Below, piece by piece: positions 29,663 to 40,340 of a stretch of DNA of 64,000 nt. The stretch comes from Bos javanicus. Its lineage: Eukaryota; Chordata; Mammalia; Artiodactyla; Bovidae. The stretch lies in assembly GCF_032452875.1 (NCBI RefSeq), contig NC_083896.1:3286001-3350000 (forward strand), in the 5' to 3' direction. A model generated the notes under the pieces. The model saw only the letters and a list, made by a program, of their open reading frames with translations. It ran no database searches and had not been told where the DNA came from. The stretch's first letter is position 1. The number at the start of each line of letters is the position of its first letter. The position numbers and the translations under genes were made by a program.

Positions 29663-30149
29663 ATTGGTGAGCAAGAAATGTCACAGCGATCAGCGATGAT
29701 TTCTGGCCTCCAAAGGTGAACGAGGGCTCCTCAAATGGAACATAATGTCTGTGATCCAGCAGATGCCGCTTCCCCACACAGAGGAGCCCGGGGTTGGGGG
29801 AGGAATGCAAGAAGCAGACATCTGCCCTCCTTAAGGTGAACAAGGAACAGGATTCAGCCCCAGGTAGCTGAGGTGCATTTGAAAGGAATGAATTTAGTGG
29901 GCCCAGAGGCTTGCATCTTCCCATACATAAAATGCTAAATTACTTTACACGATCTCTGATTTTTCTTACCTGTTTGATGTTCAGACTGCCTGCTCCCTTT
30001 GTGCAGACTTGTATGTAGCCTGACTCCCCTTCCCAGCTCCTTGGAGCAGTGTTCTCAGAGCTACTGAGATGCTGTCTCCCAGGCTTGGAGACCTAAACAT
30101 TCCCATCAAATAAAATAACTCTTTCAGGTTGTCACCATATTTTTTTAGC
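29663..30149. other. No gene seen
   Basis: Apparently single-copy, moderately G/C-rich (GCCGCTTCCCCACACAGAGG). No splice-flanked frame found. Confidence 0.45.
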
Positions 30150-30159
30150 CTATGCTTGT

Positions 30160-30362
30160 AACCAAGGTTGTCAATTTAGCAAATAAAAATTGAGTTGGCT
30201 CAGTGAAATTTGAATTTCAGATTGAATAAAACTTTTTTTGAATAAAACTTTTTTTGGTATATTTTCAGTCTAAGTATGTCCTAAATTATTCTAAATATCC
30301 ATTGTTTATATGAAATTCATGTTTGACCAGATGTCCTGTATTTCACCTAGCATACCTAATTG
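30160..30362. mobile_element. Palindromic DNA-transposon-like element
   Basis: The left part (GTTGTCAATTTAGCAAATAA, TGAATTTCAGATTGAATAAA) and right part (TTGTTTATATGAAATTCATG, GATGTCCTGTATTTCACC) are mutually inverted in the way of a common mammalian palindromic repeat. GAATAAAACTTTTTTT is tandemly doubled at 30224-30255. Family name not known to me with certainty. Confidence 0.5.
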
Positions 30363-31369
30363 TAACTGATTAGATTTAGGCCTAAGGTCAGTGGAAAAAG
30401 CTAAGGGTCAGGGACCTCAAAACTTACTGGCTGCCCAGGCCAGCCTGCCTACCCTTGCAGGGAGTGCGAACTTGGGGCGCGGCTTAGGGCTCCTTGCATA
30501 GGCTCATCTGACTTTCTTGGTAGTTGGCTTTCTGGGCTGTTCAGCCAAAGCATCTTAATTTAAAATGTTCTCTATCATTCTAGTTGAAGGGAGGAAATAA
30601 TTATGCTTATTATCAGTGTAAATAATCAAATCAGTCTCTTAATTGTTCTCTCTGAAAGAAATGTTCTGTTTCCATCTCTGTGTATTTTATGTTTATTCAT
30701 GATTTAGAAGATACTGTATTGAAATAGGAGTCAGCAGATTAGAGGACAGAATGGTCCTGCTTATCTATGAGACAATGGAAACAAAACATCTTGTTAATCA
30801 ATCATCCTGCTAGCCATTTAGCCAGATTCTCCCTCATGAGAATCTCTCCAGAGCCATGTCATTACTAAAAGAGAAAATAAAAACAAACAAACCAAAATCG
30901 GTCTTGTTATATCTGGGCTCCCATGTGCTGCTCTTGCAAGGTCACAGCTGTTTGCTGAGTGAATGAAGCTTCAGGATTCGGTTCTTCAACCTGCTGCTGC
31001 TCCCTGTTAAATTACTGAATTCCTGAGAAGCAGAGCACATGCATTAACCAGAGAGTTTCAGTGTCAGTTTCATTCTTCACTTAATTACCCATCATTTTAG
31101 AGAAGATGGAATTTGAAAGGCTCTCGGTAAGTCTGGGTTGTCATTTGGGAAAAATTGTAGTCCTGAGACCCTAGAACTGGCGAGGGCTCCCAACACTGTA
31201 TAACTAGGCTGGCAAAATGTTTCAGAACTTCTTATAGAAAATTAAATTCCAAGTAGCCCACACCATTTATATTACTGACACCCCCAAACCAAACTACCAC
31301 GCCTAGTGGGTGTTCATGACTGACTGAATTTTCTATGAATTTATTTATTTATCGAAAGAACTATGGGTT
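30363..31369. other. Single-copy DNA, no gene seen
   Basis: No repeat recognised. 30440-30490 is G/C-rich with two CpGs (GGGGCGCGGC). No exon assigned. Confidence 0.45.
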
Positions 31370-31770
31370 TTGTTTTTCATTTTAAAAAATGTTTTAATCG
31401 GAGGGAAATTGCTTTATAATGTTGTGTTGGTTTCTGCCATAAAGCAACACAAATCAGCGATAATTATACCTGTATCATCTCCCTTTTGTGCCATCTGTAC
31501 AATGAAATATTACTCAGCCATAAAAAAAAAACAAAAACAAAAAATGAATTTGAGTCAGTTCTAGTGAAGTGGATGAACCTAGAGCCTGTTACACAGAATG
31601 AAGTAAGGGAGAAAGAGAAAAACAAATCAAGTGTATTAACGAACATATATGGAATCTAGAAAAATGGTAGTGATGAATCTGTTTGCAGGGAAGAAATGGA
31701 TATGCAGATACAGAGAACAGATTTGTGGACACACTAGGGGAAGGAAAGAGTGGGCTTTGTTTTTCTTAAT
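31370..31770. mobile_element. L1 insertion with 5' inversion
   Basis: 31376-31490 is the complement of the L1 3' end (GAAATTGCTTTATAATGTTG, AATCAGCGATAATTATACC). 31495-31770 is L1 sense strand (CAATGAAATATTACTCAGCC, GTGGATGAACCTAGAGCCTG, GGAATCTAGAAAAATGGTAG). 3' part reversed and upstream part flipped is the signature of twin priming on a minus-strand insertion. Confidence 0.8.
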
Positions 31771-31774
31771 GCAA

Positions 31775-32056
31775 TTTTGTGTATTTATTTATGGCTGCAC
31801 TGGATCCTCATTGCTGTGTGTGGGCTTGCTCTAGCTGTGGCAAGTGCGTTCCACTCCCCAGCTGGGATACGCAGGTTACTTACTGTGGTGGCCTCTCCCG
31901 TGTGGAGCCCCGGCTCTAGGGGTGCAGGCTCAGTAGATGTGGTGCATGGGCTTAGTTGCCCTGCAGCACATGGAATCTTTCTGGACAAGAGATGGAACCT
32001 GTGTCCCCTACATTGGCAGGTGGATTCTTAACCACTGGACCACCAGGGAAGCTCTC
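31775..32056 (-). mobile_element. CHR-type SINE
   Basis: The plus strand runs TATTTATTTATGGCTGCACT, GGGCTTAGTTGCCCTGCAG, ACCTGTGTCCCCTACATTGG and CTTAACCACTGGACCACCAG, ending GGAAGC: the complement of the CHR SINE from tail to head. Full-length and adjacent to the L1. Confidence 0.85.
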
Positions 32057-32239
32057 TATTGAGTTTAAATAAGATCAAGAGTTCTAACAACTAATAGTTA
32101 AATATCTCTTTACAGTTTACAAACACTTTCATGTTGAGCTTATTCTGTCTAATCTTTTGATAATATAGTAATAAAATGGTAATGCTACAAATCACAGTAA
32201 AAATAGGGCAGCTAATAATCAATAAAAAGTTACTCTAGG

Positions 32240-32400
32240 CTCAGCCATGTACAAAGAACAGAGTGGGTGTGATTATTTACAGAACTGGAAACAGGCTTAG
32301 AGACATGAATAAACTCACTCTAATTTTCAGAGCTGGAAAAAATTGAAACCTGGATTTAAACCTGGGCACATCCAGAGCCTCATGTTCTGCTACGAATATT
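32240..32400 (+). repeat. MIR SINE
   Basis: ATTTACAGAACTGGAAACAG, then TGGATTTAAACCTGGGCACA and CCAGAGCCTCATGTTCTG follow the MIR 3' half. Confidence 0.65.
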
Positions 32401-33209
32401 ATTACTACAATAGAAGCATTTGTTGGAGGAAAATATTTTTCCATGCCACAAAGGCATTTGTTGAGTAAAACGGTTTCCAGAAACACTTCCCTATTTTCTT
32501 CTGTCTTCATTTAGCAGATGTTTGTCTAGGGCCTTCTCTGTGAGACTCTGGGGATGCAGAGAGGAACGGAATCTCTAGGAGGAAGCACTCAGGAGCTGGG
32601 GAGCTGACAAGTTCGACCACTCAGTGCAGCCCAAGGGGATGTGAAGCTTCAGTGAGGACACACAGAGGATACAGTGGACCCTGTTGGAGGACTGTGGTAG
32701 GAGGGAGCGAAGGATCGGTTGATGGAGGAGGTGACATGAGCTGAGACTAGAATGAAGAAACAAATAGGCAAGTGAGAGCAAGGGTATTTCAAGCAAAGCA
32801 GAGAGCGAGTGTTAAAGGCATCAACCTCGGACACAGCATGGTATGTTTAGGATCTCCTGGTGGTTAGGTGTGAGCTGCAGCCTGGAGGACAGGGTGTGAT
32901 GTCCAGGAGGCAACAGTCATTGGGAAAGACAAGGCTGTATGACATGTATTAACTCTCATCTTTTAGACAGTAAGTTAAAATAGGCAGATGACATGATTAT
33001 GCTTCTATTTTGGAATAGGTATGACAGAAAGAATAGATTGGGGGGAGGGCAAAGATAACCAAAGAAAGAACCGGTGTTTTTTTTTTGGTGCATTATTGTT
33101 TGCTAACTTTAGATTCATTCCTTTTTAGTTCAAACTGATCAGAATGCCACCCAAAAGCCTGAACTAATAACTTTTTGTAGAGCAGTTGTCTGGTGTTTCT
33201 GAGGGTGTT
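32401..33209. other. No gene seen
   Basis: Single-copy in appearance. 32520-32960 is G/A-rich (AGGAACGGAATCTCTAGGAG) and could be an old unassigned repeat. Confidence 0.4.
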
Positions 33210-33214
33210 CCGAA

Positions 33215-33455
33215 TAGTGCTAGTGGTAAAGAACCCATCTGCTGATGCAGGAGATACAAGAGATGCGGGTTCAATCCCTGGGTTGGGGAGGGTTCAATCC
33301 CTGGGTTGGGGAGGGTTCAATCCCTTGGAGGAGGACACGGCAACCCACTCCAGTGCTCTTGCCTGGAGAATCCCATGGACAGAGGAGCCTGGTGGGTTAC
33401 AGTCCATAGGGTCGCAAAGAGTCCGACATGACTTAGTGACTTAGCGTGCACACAT
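33215..33455 (+). mobile_element. Bov-tA SINE with triplicated B box
   Basis: The head is eroded (AATAGTGCTAGTGGTAAAGA). The 23-bp segment holding the pol III B box, GGTTCAATCCCTGGGTTGGG plus GAG, occurs at 33268 and 33291, and a third B box at 33314 leads into the normal body (CACTCCAGTGCTCTTGCC). Tail GTCGCAAAGAGTCCGACATG. Confidence 0.95.
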
Positions 33456-33559
33456 GCTGGTCTTTCTGAGATCCATCCCAATTTCTTACTATCAAATTTT
33501 GTTTTTGAACTTTTATCAGACACACGTCAGGTGTTGTGTTGGGGGACACGATGGTTATT

Positions 33560-33690
33560 TGTATTTAATAGGAAAAGGGATGGCTCTTTGAGAGGTTAAG
33601 CAACTTCCCAAAGTCACACAGTTAATTAGTAATAAAGCTGAGTTTTAAACTGGGGAACTGTAGAGCATTTGCTCTTAAGGCTATTTTTAA
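33560..33690 (+). repeat. MIR SINE
   Basis: GAGAGGTTAAGCAACTTCCC, AAAGTCACACAGTTAATTAG and GAGTTTTAAACTGGGG follow the MIR core in order. Confidence 0.75.
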
Positions 33691-33940
33691 ATTACATTAT
33701 CTTGATGCTGCCTGTGGATAAGAACTTGACTTGTATTTCAATTACACTCCAGAGGCTGGAGGATCACCTACCCCTTAAAATAATCTACCTGTAGTTAGTT
33801 ACTACCTGACTGCATTTTACATGTGAAACCAAACCATTTTAGAAGTATTGAATATTTTCCTTCTAGGTCCTGGGTTCTAGGTTGAACTTCTGGAATTGGT
33901 CCATGTCAACAAAAAAAGTTGCAAAATATAAAATAGAATG

Positions 33941-34400
33941 CAGGGAGCTCAGCTTAGTGCTCTGTGATGATCGAGAGGAGTGGAAAGGGGCAGGGGATGC
34001 ATGAGAGGGAGGCTCAAGAGGGAGGACATATACGTATATCTATAGCAGATTCACATTGTCTATAGCAGAAACTGTACAACATTGCAAAGCAATTATTGGG
34101 CTTCCCGGGTAGCTCAGTGGGTAAAGAATCTGCCTGCAAAGCAGGTGATGCAGGTAGACATGGGTTTGATCACCAGGTCGGGAAAATCCCCCAGAGTACG
34201 GCATGGCAACCCACTCCAGTATACTTGCCTGGAGAGTCCCATGGACAGAGGAGCCTGGTGGGCTACAGTCCATGGGGTCGCTAAGAGTCAGATGCGACTG
34301 AAGTGACTGAGCATGCATGCATGCATGCAAAGCAATTATCCTCCAATTAAAAAAATAAAAATATTTTAAAAATAATAAAAAATAAAATAAAATTAGAATT
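33941..34400 (+). mobile_element. L1 3' UTR, split by a Bov-tA
   Basis: GGGAGCTCAGCTTAGTGCTC, GGGAGGCTCAAGAGGGAGG and CAGAAACTGTACAACATTGC precede the break. AAAGCAATTATCCTCCAATT and an A/T-rich tail follow it. A second copy of the type seen at 8848-9045. Confidence 0.85.
34097..34326 (+). mobile_element. Bov-tA SINE nested in L1
   Basis: Head GGGCTTCCCGGGTAGCTCAG, B box GGTTTGATCAC, tail AGAGTCAGATGCGACTGAAG ending in a (GCAT)n run. GCAAAGCAATTAT flanks it exactly at 34084-34096 and 34327-34339 (13 of 13), duplicated from L1 sequence. Confidence 0.97.
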
Positions 34401-35779
34401 AAAAAAAATAGAATGTGGATTTTATTGCTGAAAATGTCCTGGGAACAGCTACTGCAGTGTTTCCCAGCATGAACTCTCAAGGCACAGCATCATGTTGGGA
34501 GATTAATAGGTGCTCAGTGATAAAAGCCTTCTGGGACCAAATGAGGGAAACAGAGAATTAAACATGATGGAACCGCTCTTTCCCCACACTGATGTTTCTT
34601 AAAGCATTGCGTATGCAAGAGGGTATTGTGAATTTTTAGGATTCAAGAAGATGGTATCTTTCAACCCGTTTTACTTCAAAATCTTTTCCTCTGACGCCAG
34701 CACTTTGGACATGTACTTCCCTCACCTTTGTCCAGCAAGGAAACTGCAACCCAGAGAAAGCTAGTGACTTAGACAACTAATTCTGGGCCACCAGAAAATT
34801 CTACCGTATTGAGCTACCAATACTATGCTCATGAGATGCCTCTATATCAGTCCAGATAAATCTCCTCTTTTGGACAGTCTGAGGAGAGCAGTGCTATATC
34901 TGTACTTTCTGGAAGTAGGCAGTTTCCAAATAGCCAGGAAGCAAGAAGCTGATATCCCACAGGGAGAGAAATTATTATCAGCCTTTATATCCCAAGCCAG
35001 TCACCAGTGAGTGCATTGAATCACGCAGTTTTGCATTGCACTTTCCAGTCAAAAAGCTTCCAAGTGGGGACTACTTAGGGCAATCCTGTTATTTCATTTG
35101 ATTTGTTAAAGTTTCACTCTCAGCAAATTTAATCCTCACCCCTGGAATTCTGTTTCCTTGTTATAATGAGAGTAAACAACTGGTCCATTTTCTTAACTTT
35201 GTTTACAGTGCTCAGTTGGTTTTCCCAGTACCCACTCCTTTTTTTTTCCCTCCAGACAATGCCTGGCTCACTTTGTCTGGCTACTGTCTGACATGTCAGC
35301 TTACACTTCCTCAATCCCCAGCTGTTCTTCACTTTCATGGGATGGAGGGTTCTTCGCATTAGACTCAAACGTGGTTTTGCACTTCCAGAGGGCTAATCTG
35401 TTTCCACAGCAACCCATAAAATGGGGGTAATTTGATGCCAGACCTGCCTAAAACTTTTTTTTTTGCTAAAAGTTTTTGCATGTGTATATAAGTACGTATG
35501 TGTGCTTTCCAACTAAGCTCTGCTTTTAGAAAATCACTTTGCAAAAACTCTGACCAAATTTCCAATTAACAGCAGAGTTCTGTCAGCCTTCTGGCTTTTT
35601 TAAACAATGTATTTTCAATAAGAAATTAAATTGAAAATCTATTTTATGAATAATATTTAGACTAAAAGTTATAAAAAGAAAATGATGAAGTATAGTGTCT
35701 TCCATGTCAATTTTAATATGACTGTATTTGACAGATATAAACCTAATCTTCATGGTTGTATATTGAATATGTATATATT
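34401..35779. other. No gene seen
   Basis: 34720-34800 has a weak MIR core (AAGGAAACTGCAACCCAGAG). The rest appears single-copy, with no splice-flanked frame. Confidence 0.45.
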
Positions 35780-35920
35780 CCTAATCATAACTCTATGAGG
35801 TATTATTTGTATTTCATAGAAGAGAAAACTGAGGATAGAAAGTTAGGTATTTTTTCCAGAATCATGCAATTCTTAACGAAGAAGTGGGACTTAAGCACAT
35901 GCCCCTCTGACTTTCCAGCC
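35780..35920 (+). repeat. MIR SINE
   Basis: TAACTCTATGAGGTATTATT, GAGAAAACTGAGGATAGAAA and AAGTGGGACTTAAGCACATG follow the MIR order. Confidence 0.65.
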
Positions 35921-35998
35921 TCCATTTTCTCATAATATCAAGCTCATAGGAAAACATTATAATACAGATTCAATTAAAATCCCCTTCATTCTTTTATT

Positions 35999-36201
35999 GG
36001 GCTTCCCTGGTGGCTCAGAGGTTAAAGCATCTGTCTACAACGCAGGAGACCCGGGTGCAATCCCTGGGTGGGGAAGATCCCCTGGAGAAGGAAGTGGTAA
36101 ACCACTCCAGTATTCTTGCCTGAAGAATCCCATGGACGGAGAAGCCTGGTGGGCTACAGTCCACAGGGTTGCAAAGAGTCGGACATGACTGAGCGACTTC
36201 A
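35999..36201 (+). mobile_element. Bov-tA SINE with target-site duplication
   Basis: Head GGGCTTCCCTGGTGGCTCAG (consensus-like A box), B box GGTGCAATCCC, tail GAGTCGGACATGACTGAGCG. CCTTCATTCTTTTATT (35983-35998) and CCTTCATTCCTTTATT (36202-36217) match at 15 of 16. A young copy. Confidence 0.97.
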
Positions 36202-36249
36202 CCTTCATTCCTTTATTAGGTTTATTTTCATGAAGAACTAAAATATATT

Positions 36250-36547
36250 TCTTTCCATTTATTTAATGCATTTTAATTTAACAAATTTATATTTTTACTT
36301 GAAGTATAGTTGATTTACCATATTCTGTCAGTTTCAAGTTAGTTTCAGGTGGACAACAAAGTGATTCAGTTTCATATACATATATATACACACACATGTA
36401 TGTATTCTTTTTCAGATTCTTTTCCAATATAGGTTATGATAGACACTGAATATAGTTTCCTGTGCTGTACATCAGGTCCTTGCTTATCTGTTTTATATAT
36501 AGTAGTTTGTATCTGTTAATCTTAAAATCCTAATTTATCCCTCCCCC
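36250..36547 (-). mobile_element. L1 3' UTR fragment
   Basis: TTGAAGTATAGTTGATTTAC, AGTTTCAGGTGGACAACAAA, GTTTCCTGTGCTGTACATCA and TCCTAATTTATCCCTCCCCC are the complement of an older artiodactyl L1 3' UTR. Confidence 0.82.
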
Positions 36548-37047
36548 CTTCAATTTAACAAATATTAATTGAATATTTGCTATTTTCCTGTCATTGTGTC
36601 AATTATTGGAGAAACTGAGACAAATCAAATATGTTTTTTGCTGCCAAAAATCTCATCATGTAGGACTGTCTCATACTCTGACATAAACCTAAGAATCTAG
36701 TTGTTGATGCACACTAATAAAAATAATGTGCCTGAATTGCCAATGATACAGCCTCAAGGTTATCCTACTTTTTAAAAACACTGTAACAAGGTGATGTATT
36801 TCAACTGGTCAATTTGTGTTCTTTTCTTTGGCCAAAGCACAAATACAGTCAGCCTGTTATCAGGGGCAGTTTGACTAAACAGCTATTACCGTCACCAAAT
36901 CTTAGGCCTAGCTTGACTAAGAATGTCGTTTAAATAACTGAGTTAAGTGTAATACTTAGGATAATTTCCTAATAGATAAAAGTCACTCAGCTAGTAAGCT
37001 AGTACTTATTTCTGGATCAGTAAAATTGCTTTTGTCTGTATTATTCA
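36548..37047. other. No gene seen
   Basis: Single-copy in appearance. No exon assigned. Confidence 0.4.
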
Positions 37048-37165
37048 TGGGCTTCCCTGATAGCTCAGTTGGTAAGGAATTTGCCTGCAGTTCAGGAGAC
37101 CCTAGTTTGATTCCTGGGTTGGGAAGATCCAGAAGGGATAGGCTATCCACTCCAGTATTCTTAGG
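37048..37165 (+). mobile_element. Bov-tA SINE, 3' truncated
   Basis: Head GGGCTTCCCTGATAGCTCAG and B box AGTTTGATTCC are present, but the sequence stops at CACTCCAGTATTCTT. A head-like AGGCTTCTCTTGTGCCTCAG follows at once, as if a second SINE head had joined it. The normal BovB-type tail is missing. Confidence 0.9.
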
Positions 37166-37539
37166 CTTCTCTTGTGCCTCAGAGCAGCTGAATGACACCC
37201 AAGTTGCTCAGGAGTTTCGGTGGAGCTGGGGTGCTGACAAGAACGGGAGCCCTGACTCCTGCCACAGAATCCGGAGACCACGCCCCCCACACCCCACATC
37301 TCCTGTGTGTAACCTCTCAGTCTGGAGGGAACTGCTGGCCTCAACTGGAGGTACCTGCCTCACAGAGCAGAGACCACCCAACCCGGGGTCTGCAGCTCTT
37401 ATTATTCCACACTAAACACAATAGCAGTTTGTTGAACACTTGTGTGTATACCTGGTCTGAGGTAATTATTGGGTCCCAGTACTAGAGGAGCATGGACATG
37501 GGAGAGGCATGCCGAACAAAGAGAGAAGCAAGTGTGGTG
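37166..37539. other. G/C-rich stretch, no gene assigned
   Basis: 37220-37400 is the most G/C-rich non-repeat DNA in this part (CACGCCCCCCACACCCCACA, CAACCCGGGGTCTGCAG). The open frame across it begins inside the SINE, so it is not a gene. Origin unknown. Confidence 0.4.
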
Positions 37540-37775
37540 ATTAAGAGAATTGGTTTAGGAGTCAGAGCTAGGATAAAATCTAGGCTATTCCACTTAGGTA
37601 ATATGAGACTCTGGATGGAATACTGCTTTTCTTAGTTTCTTCATGAGAAAAATAAGTATAATCCCTCCTACGTATGAGAGCTGTGAGGACTGTCATCTGC
37701 AAAGCAGGTAGCCCAGTACATACTCAGTGTCCAAAGATGAGCACCATTATTGTAAGTGAAACGCTGAGCTGAAGG
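37540..37775 (-). repeat. MIR SINE, long copy
   Basis: GGCTATTCCACTTAGGTAAT, CTTAGTTTCTTCATGAGAAA, GAGCTGTGAGGACTGTCATC and CCAGTACATACTCAGTGTCC follow the complement of MIR through most of its length. Confidence 0.75.
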
Positions 37776-39609
37776 CTCTAAAGGGCCAGAATCAGTGATA
37801 CAGTATGTGAAAGGATTAGCCTTAGCATGTATAGACATGTTCACGTGTTGTGACGCCAGAGTTTCTCAGAGGACGAGCAGCGTGGGAGTCCATCTGGGCC
37901 CTCTGGATATTCATGACGTGGCCTGGATCCAGCTGCTTCTTCCACCACTAAGTTTACAGTTCCTTGGCTGCTACATCATCATCCACCAAGGACCACATTC
38001 TTGTTCTTGTTCTATCTCCGTGAGATTGCTCTGAAAAATCAGTGGTTAACTCGGGGCAGATGGGAAAAGGATTCTGGCTCTGATTAATTTAGTCAAAAAG
38101 AAGACAGAGACCAAATGTGGAAAACCTCAGCCCAGAAGGAGAAAATGTCATTAAGTGATTAGCATCAAAAAAGAAAGTTTAAAATCAAAGCCATCCTGCC
38201 TCCTAAATGTGTCCCAACTTCTAAAATAGAAAAGCAAATACAGAAATGAGTTCCTGGGATGTGGTCCTCACTGTTCAGTGAAGTCCCCTCTCCGTTTCTG
38301 GGTAAGTAACCACCAAGTCAGCAGGCATCTAAGTAGCCTCCGTTTCTACTCAGGAATCCCAGGAACTCATTTCTCTTACGTGTCGCTGAGCGGAATGGTT
38401 CCTTGTAGAAGTGCTTGATTACCAGAAAATAATCTCATTAGTGTGATTTGAAGGTCTGAGCAGAAACAATGTCTTCCTTAGTTAAAATAAAACTCAAAAC
38501 TCTCCAAAGTTGGCACTCTCTCTGGGCAAATTGAGGATGGTATACCAGGGCTGGAGCTTTTCTACTCCACGTTCAACTCAGATTAAGCAAGGGCCAAAAC
38601 CTTTTCATATGTTACTCATAGTCTGTTAATATGGGGAAGGGCTGGGAATTTTTTTAAACAACAACACAAAGCCTTTTACAGCAAATGATGACAACATTCT
38701 ACTCAAGTTGACATACTTCTGTGGGACTATATCAAGAAGTCAGAGGAAGGACGATATCCAGCACCACTTGATGAGGGATTCAATGATGAAATCGAGTTTC
38801 AATCTTCTTGCTCCACCATCCTCTTAAGGCCGGTGCCACTTAGAGTCGCAAGACGACTGCGCCAATTTTGGAAGTCATTTCCAGGCATCGTGATGCCCAG
38901 AGGAACAGAAGGACTACCTTTCTCATGTGCTCCTTTCAAAGAACAAGGGAGACTTTCCAGGCTGCTGCTTGTGTCTCACTGGCCAGCACTACATCACATG
39001 CATATGTATGTCATGTGATAGTCACTGGTAATGAAAATGGGACCCTGCATAATTTCCTTGGATTGATCAAGACTCAATCCCTGAAACTTCCCAGATGAAC
39101 GAGGCAGTATGAAACAGATCAGGTCATGGAACAAAAGGTTTTCTTAGGAAGGCAGAAGGAAGATGGGAGATGGATATCTCATAGGCAGAGTCAAAATGCA
39201 AGATTTAAAAAATCTAGTTGATAAAGCCAAAAATACAGTGTCAGAAATTTGGAAAATGTGACATTGCATATTATAAGCTGTTTTCATGAGCTTGACGTCT
39301 TTGTACCATTCATGTGGAACCCAAGAACGAAGCAAAATCTTCTCTATGTGTCTTTCTTCCTATTCCCAGATGGAGTTCACCAAACAAATACCATCTTAAA
39401 AAGTACCGTTTAGGACACCTCTTTTAGTCATTTAGACCAGTAATGTCCCTGACTGTTTTTTTACCAGCCAAGTCTAATAAATAGGTTGTTTGAGTCATTG
39501 GTATGAGATAAAATTTCTGAATCTATCTCTGAGCTCAGTGGGAAAGAGTGCATGTTACATTAATTGTGTCTTCCAAAGGCTGCAAAGACTTAAATGAAGA
39601 ACCATATGC
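37776..39609. other. 1.8 kb without an assigned gene
   Basis: Includes an 18-bp perfect inverted repeat (38242-38259 and 38357-38374). 38940-39060 (CTGGCCAGCACTACATCACA, GTCACTGGTAATGAAAATGG) looks like a diverged old repeat. No splice-flanked frame found. Confidence 0.4.
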
Positions 39610-39969
39610 CAGGTACTTGCCATTCGTTTTTTGGTTTGTTTTTATGATTACTGGATATTGAATATGATTCCCTGTGCTATATGGTAGGACCTTGCTGTTT
39701 ATCCATTCAATATATAATAGCTTGCATCTGCTAGTACTGAACAGCCAATCCACACCCACTCCCTCCTTTGACAACAGCAAGTCTATTCTATATATTTATG
39801 AGTCTATTCCCATGTCATACATAAGTTCATTTGTGTGGTATTTTAGATTCTACATATAAGTGGTATCATATCTTATTTGTCTTCTTTTTGTGATTTATTT
39901 CACTTAGAATGAACATCTCTAGGTTCATCTGTGCTGCAGCATATGACATTATTTCATTCATTTTATTGT

Positions 39970-40312
39970 TGGTGCCGTTTCTCAGTCATGTGACCCCATG
40001 GACTGCAGCATGCCAGGCTTCCTTGTCCTTCACCATTTCCTGGAGTTTGCTCAAACTCGGGTCCATTGAGTTGGTGATGCCATCCAATCAACTCATCTTC
40101 TGTTGTCACCTTCTCCTCCTGCCTTCAGTCTTTCCCAGTATCAGGGCCCTTTCTAATGAGTCAGCTCTTTGCCTCAGGCCAAAGTACTGGAGCTTCAGCT
40201 TCAGCATAAGACCTTCAAATGAATATTCAGGACTGATTTCTTTTAGGATTGACAGATTTGATCTCCTTGCATTCCAAGGGACTCTCAAGAGTCTTCTCCA
40301 ACACCAAAGTTC
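39970..40312 (-). mobile_element. BovB 3' fragment nested in L1
   Basis: The plus strand runs TCATGTGACCCCATGGACTG, GATGCCATCCAATCAACTC and TCCAAGGGACTCTCAAGAGT to CAACACCAAAGTTCA. 5' truncated at about 340 bp. Short matching ends (TTTTATTG and TTTTATGG) may be the remains of a target-site duplication. Confidence 0.93.
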
Positions 40313-40340
40313 ACCATATCCAATTTTATGGCTGAGTAAT

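Noticed and set aside
37026..37415. 129-codon open frame in G/C-rich DNA
   Set aside because: Begins in a truncated Bov-tA. No acceptor/donor pair and no recognised protein family.
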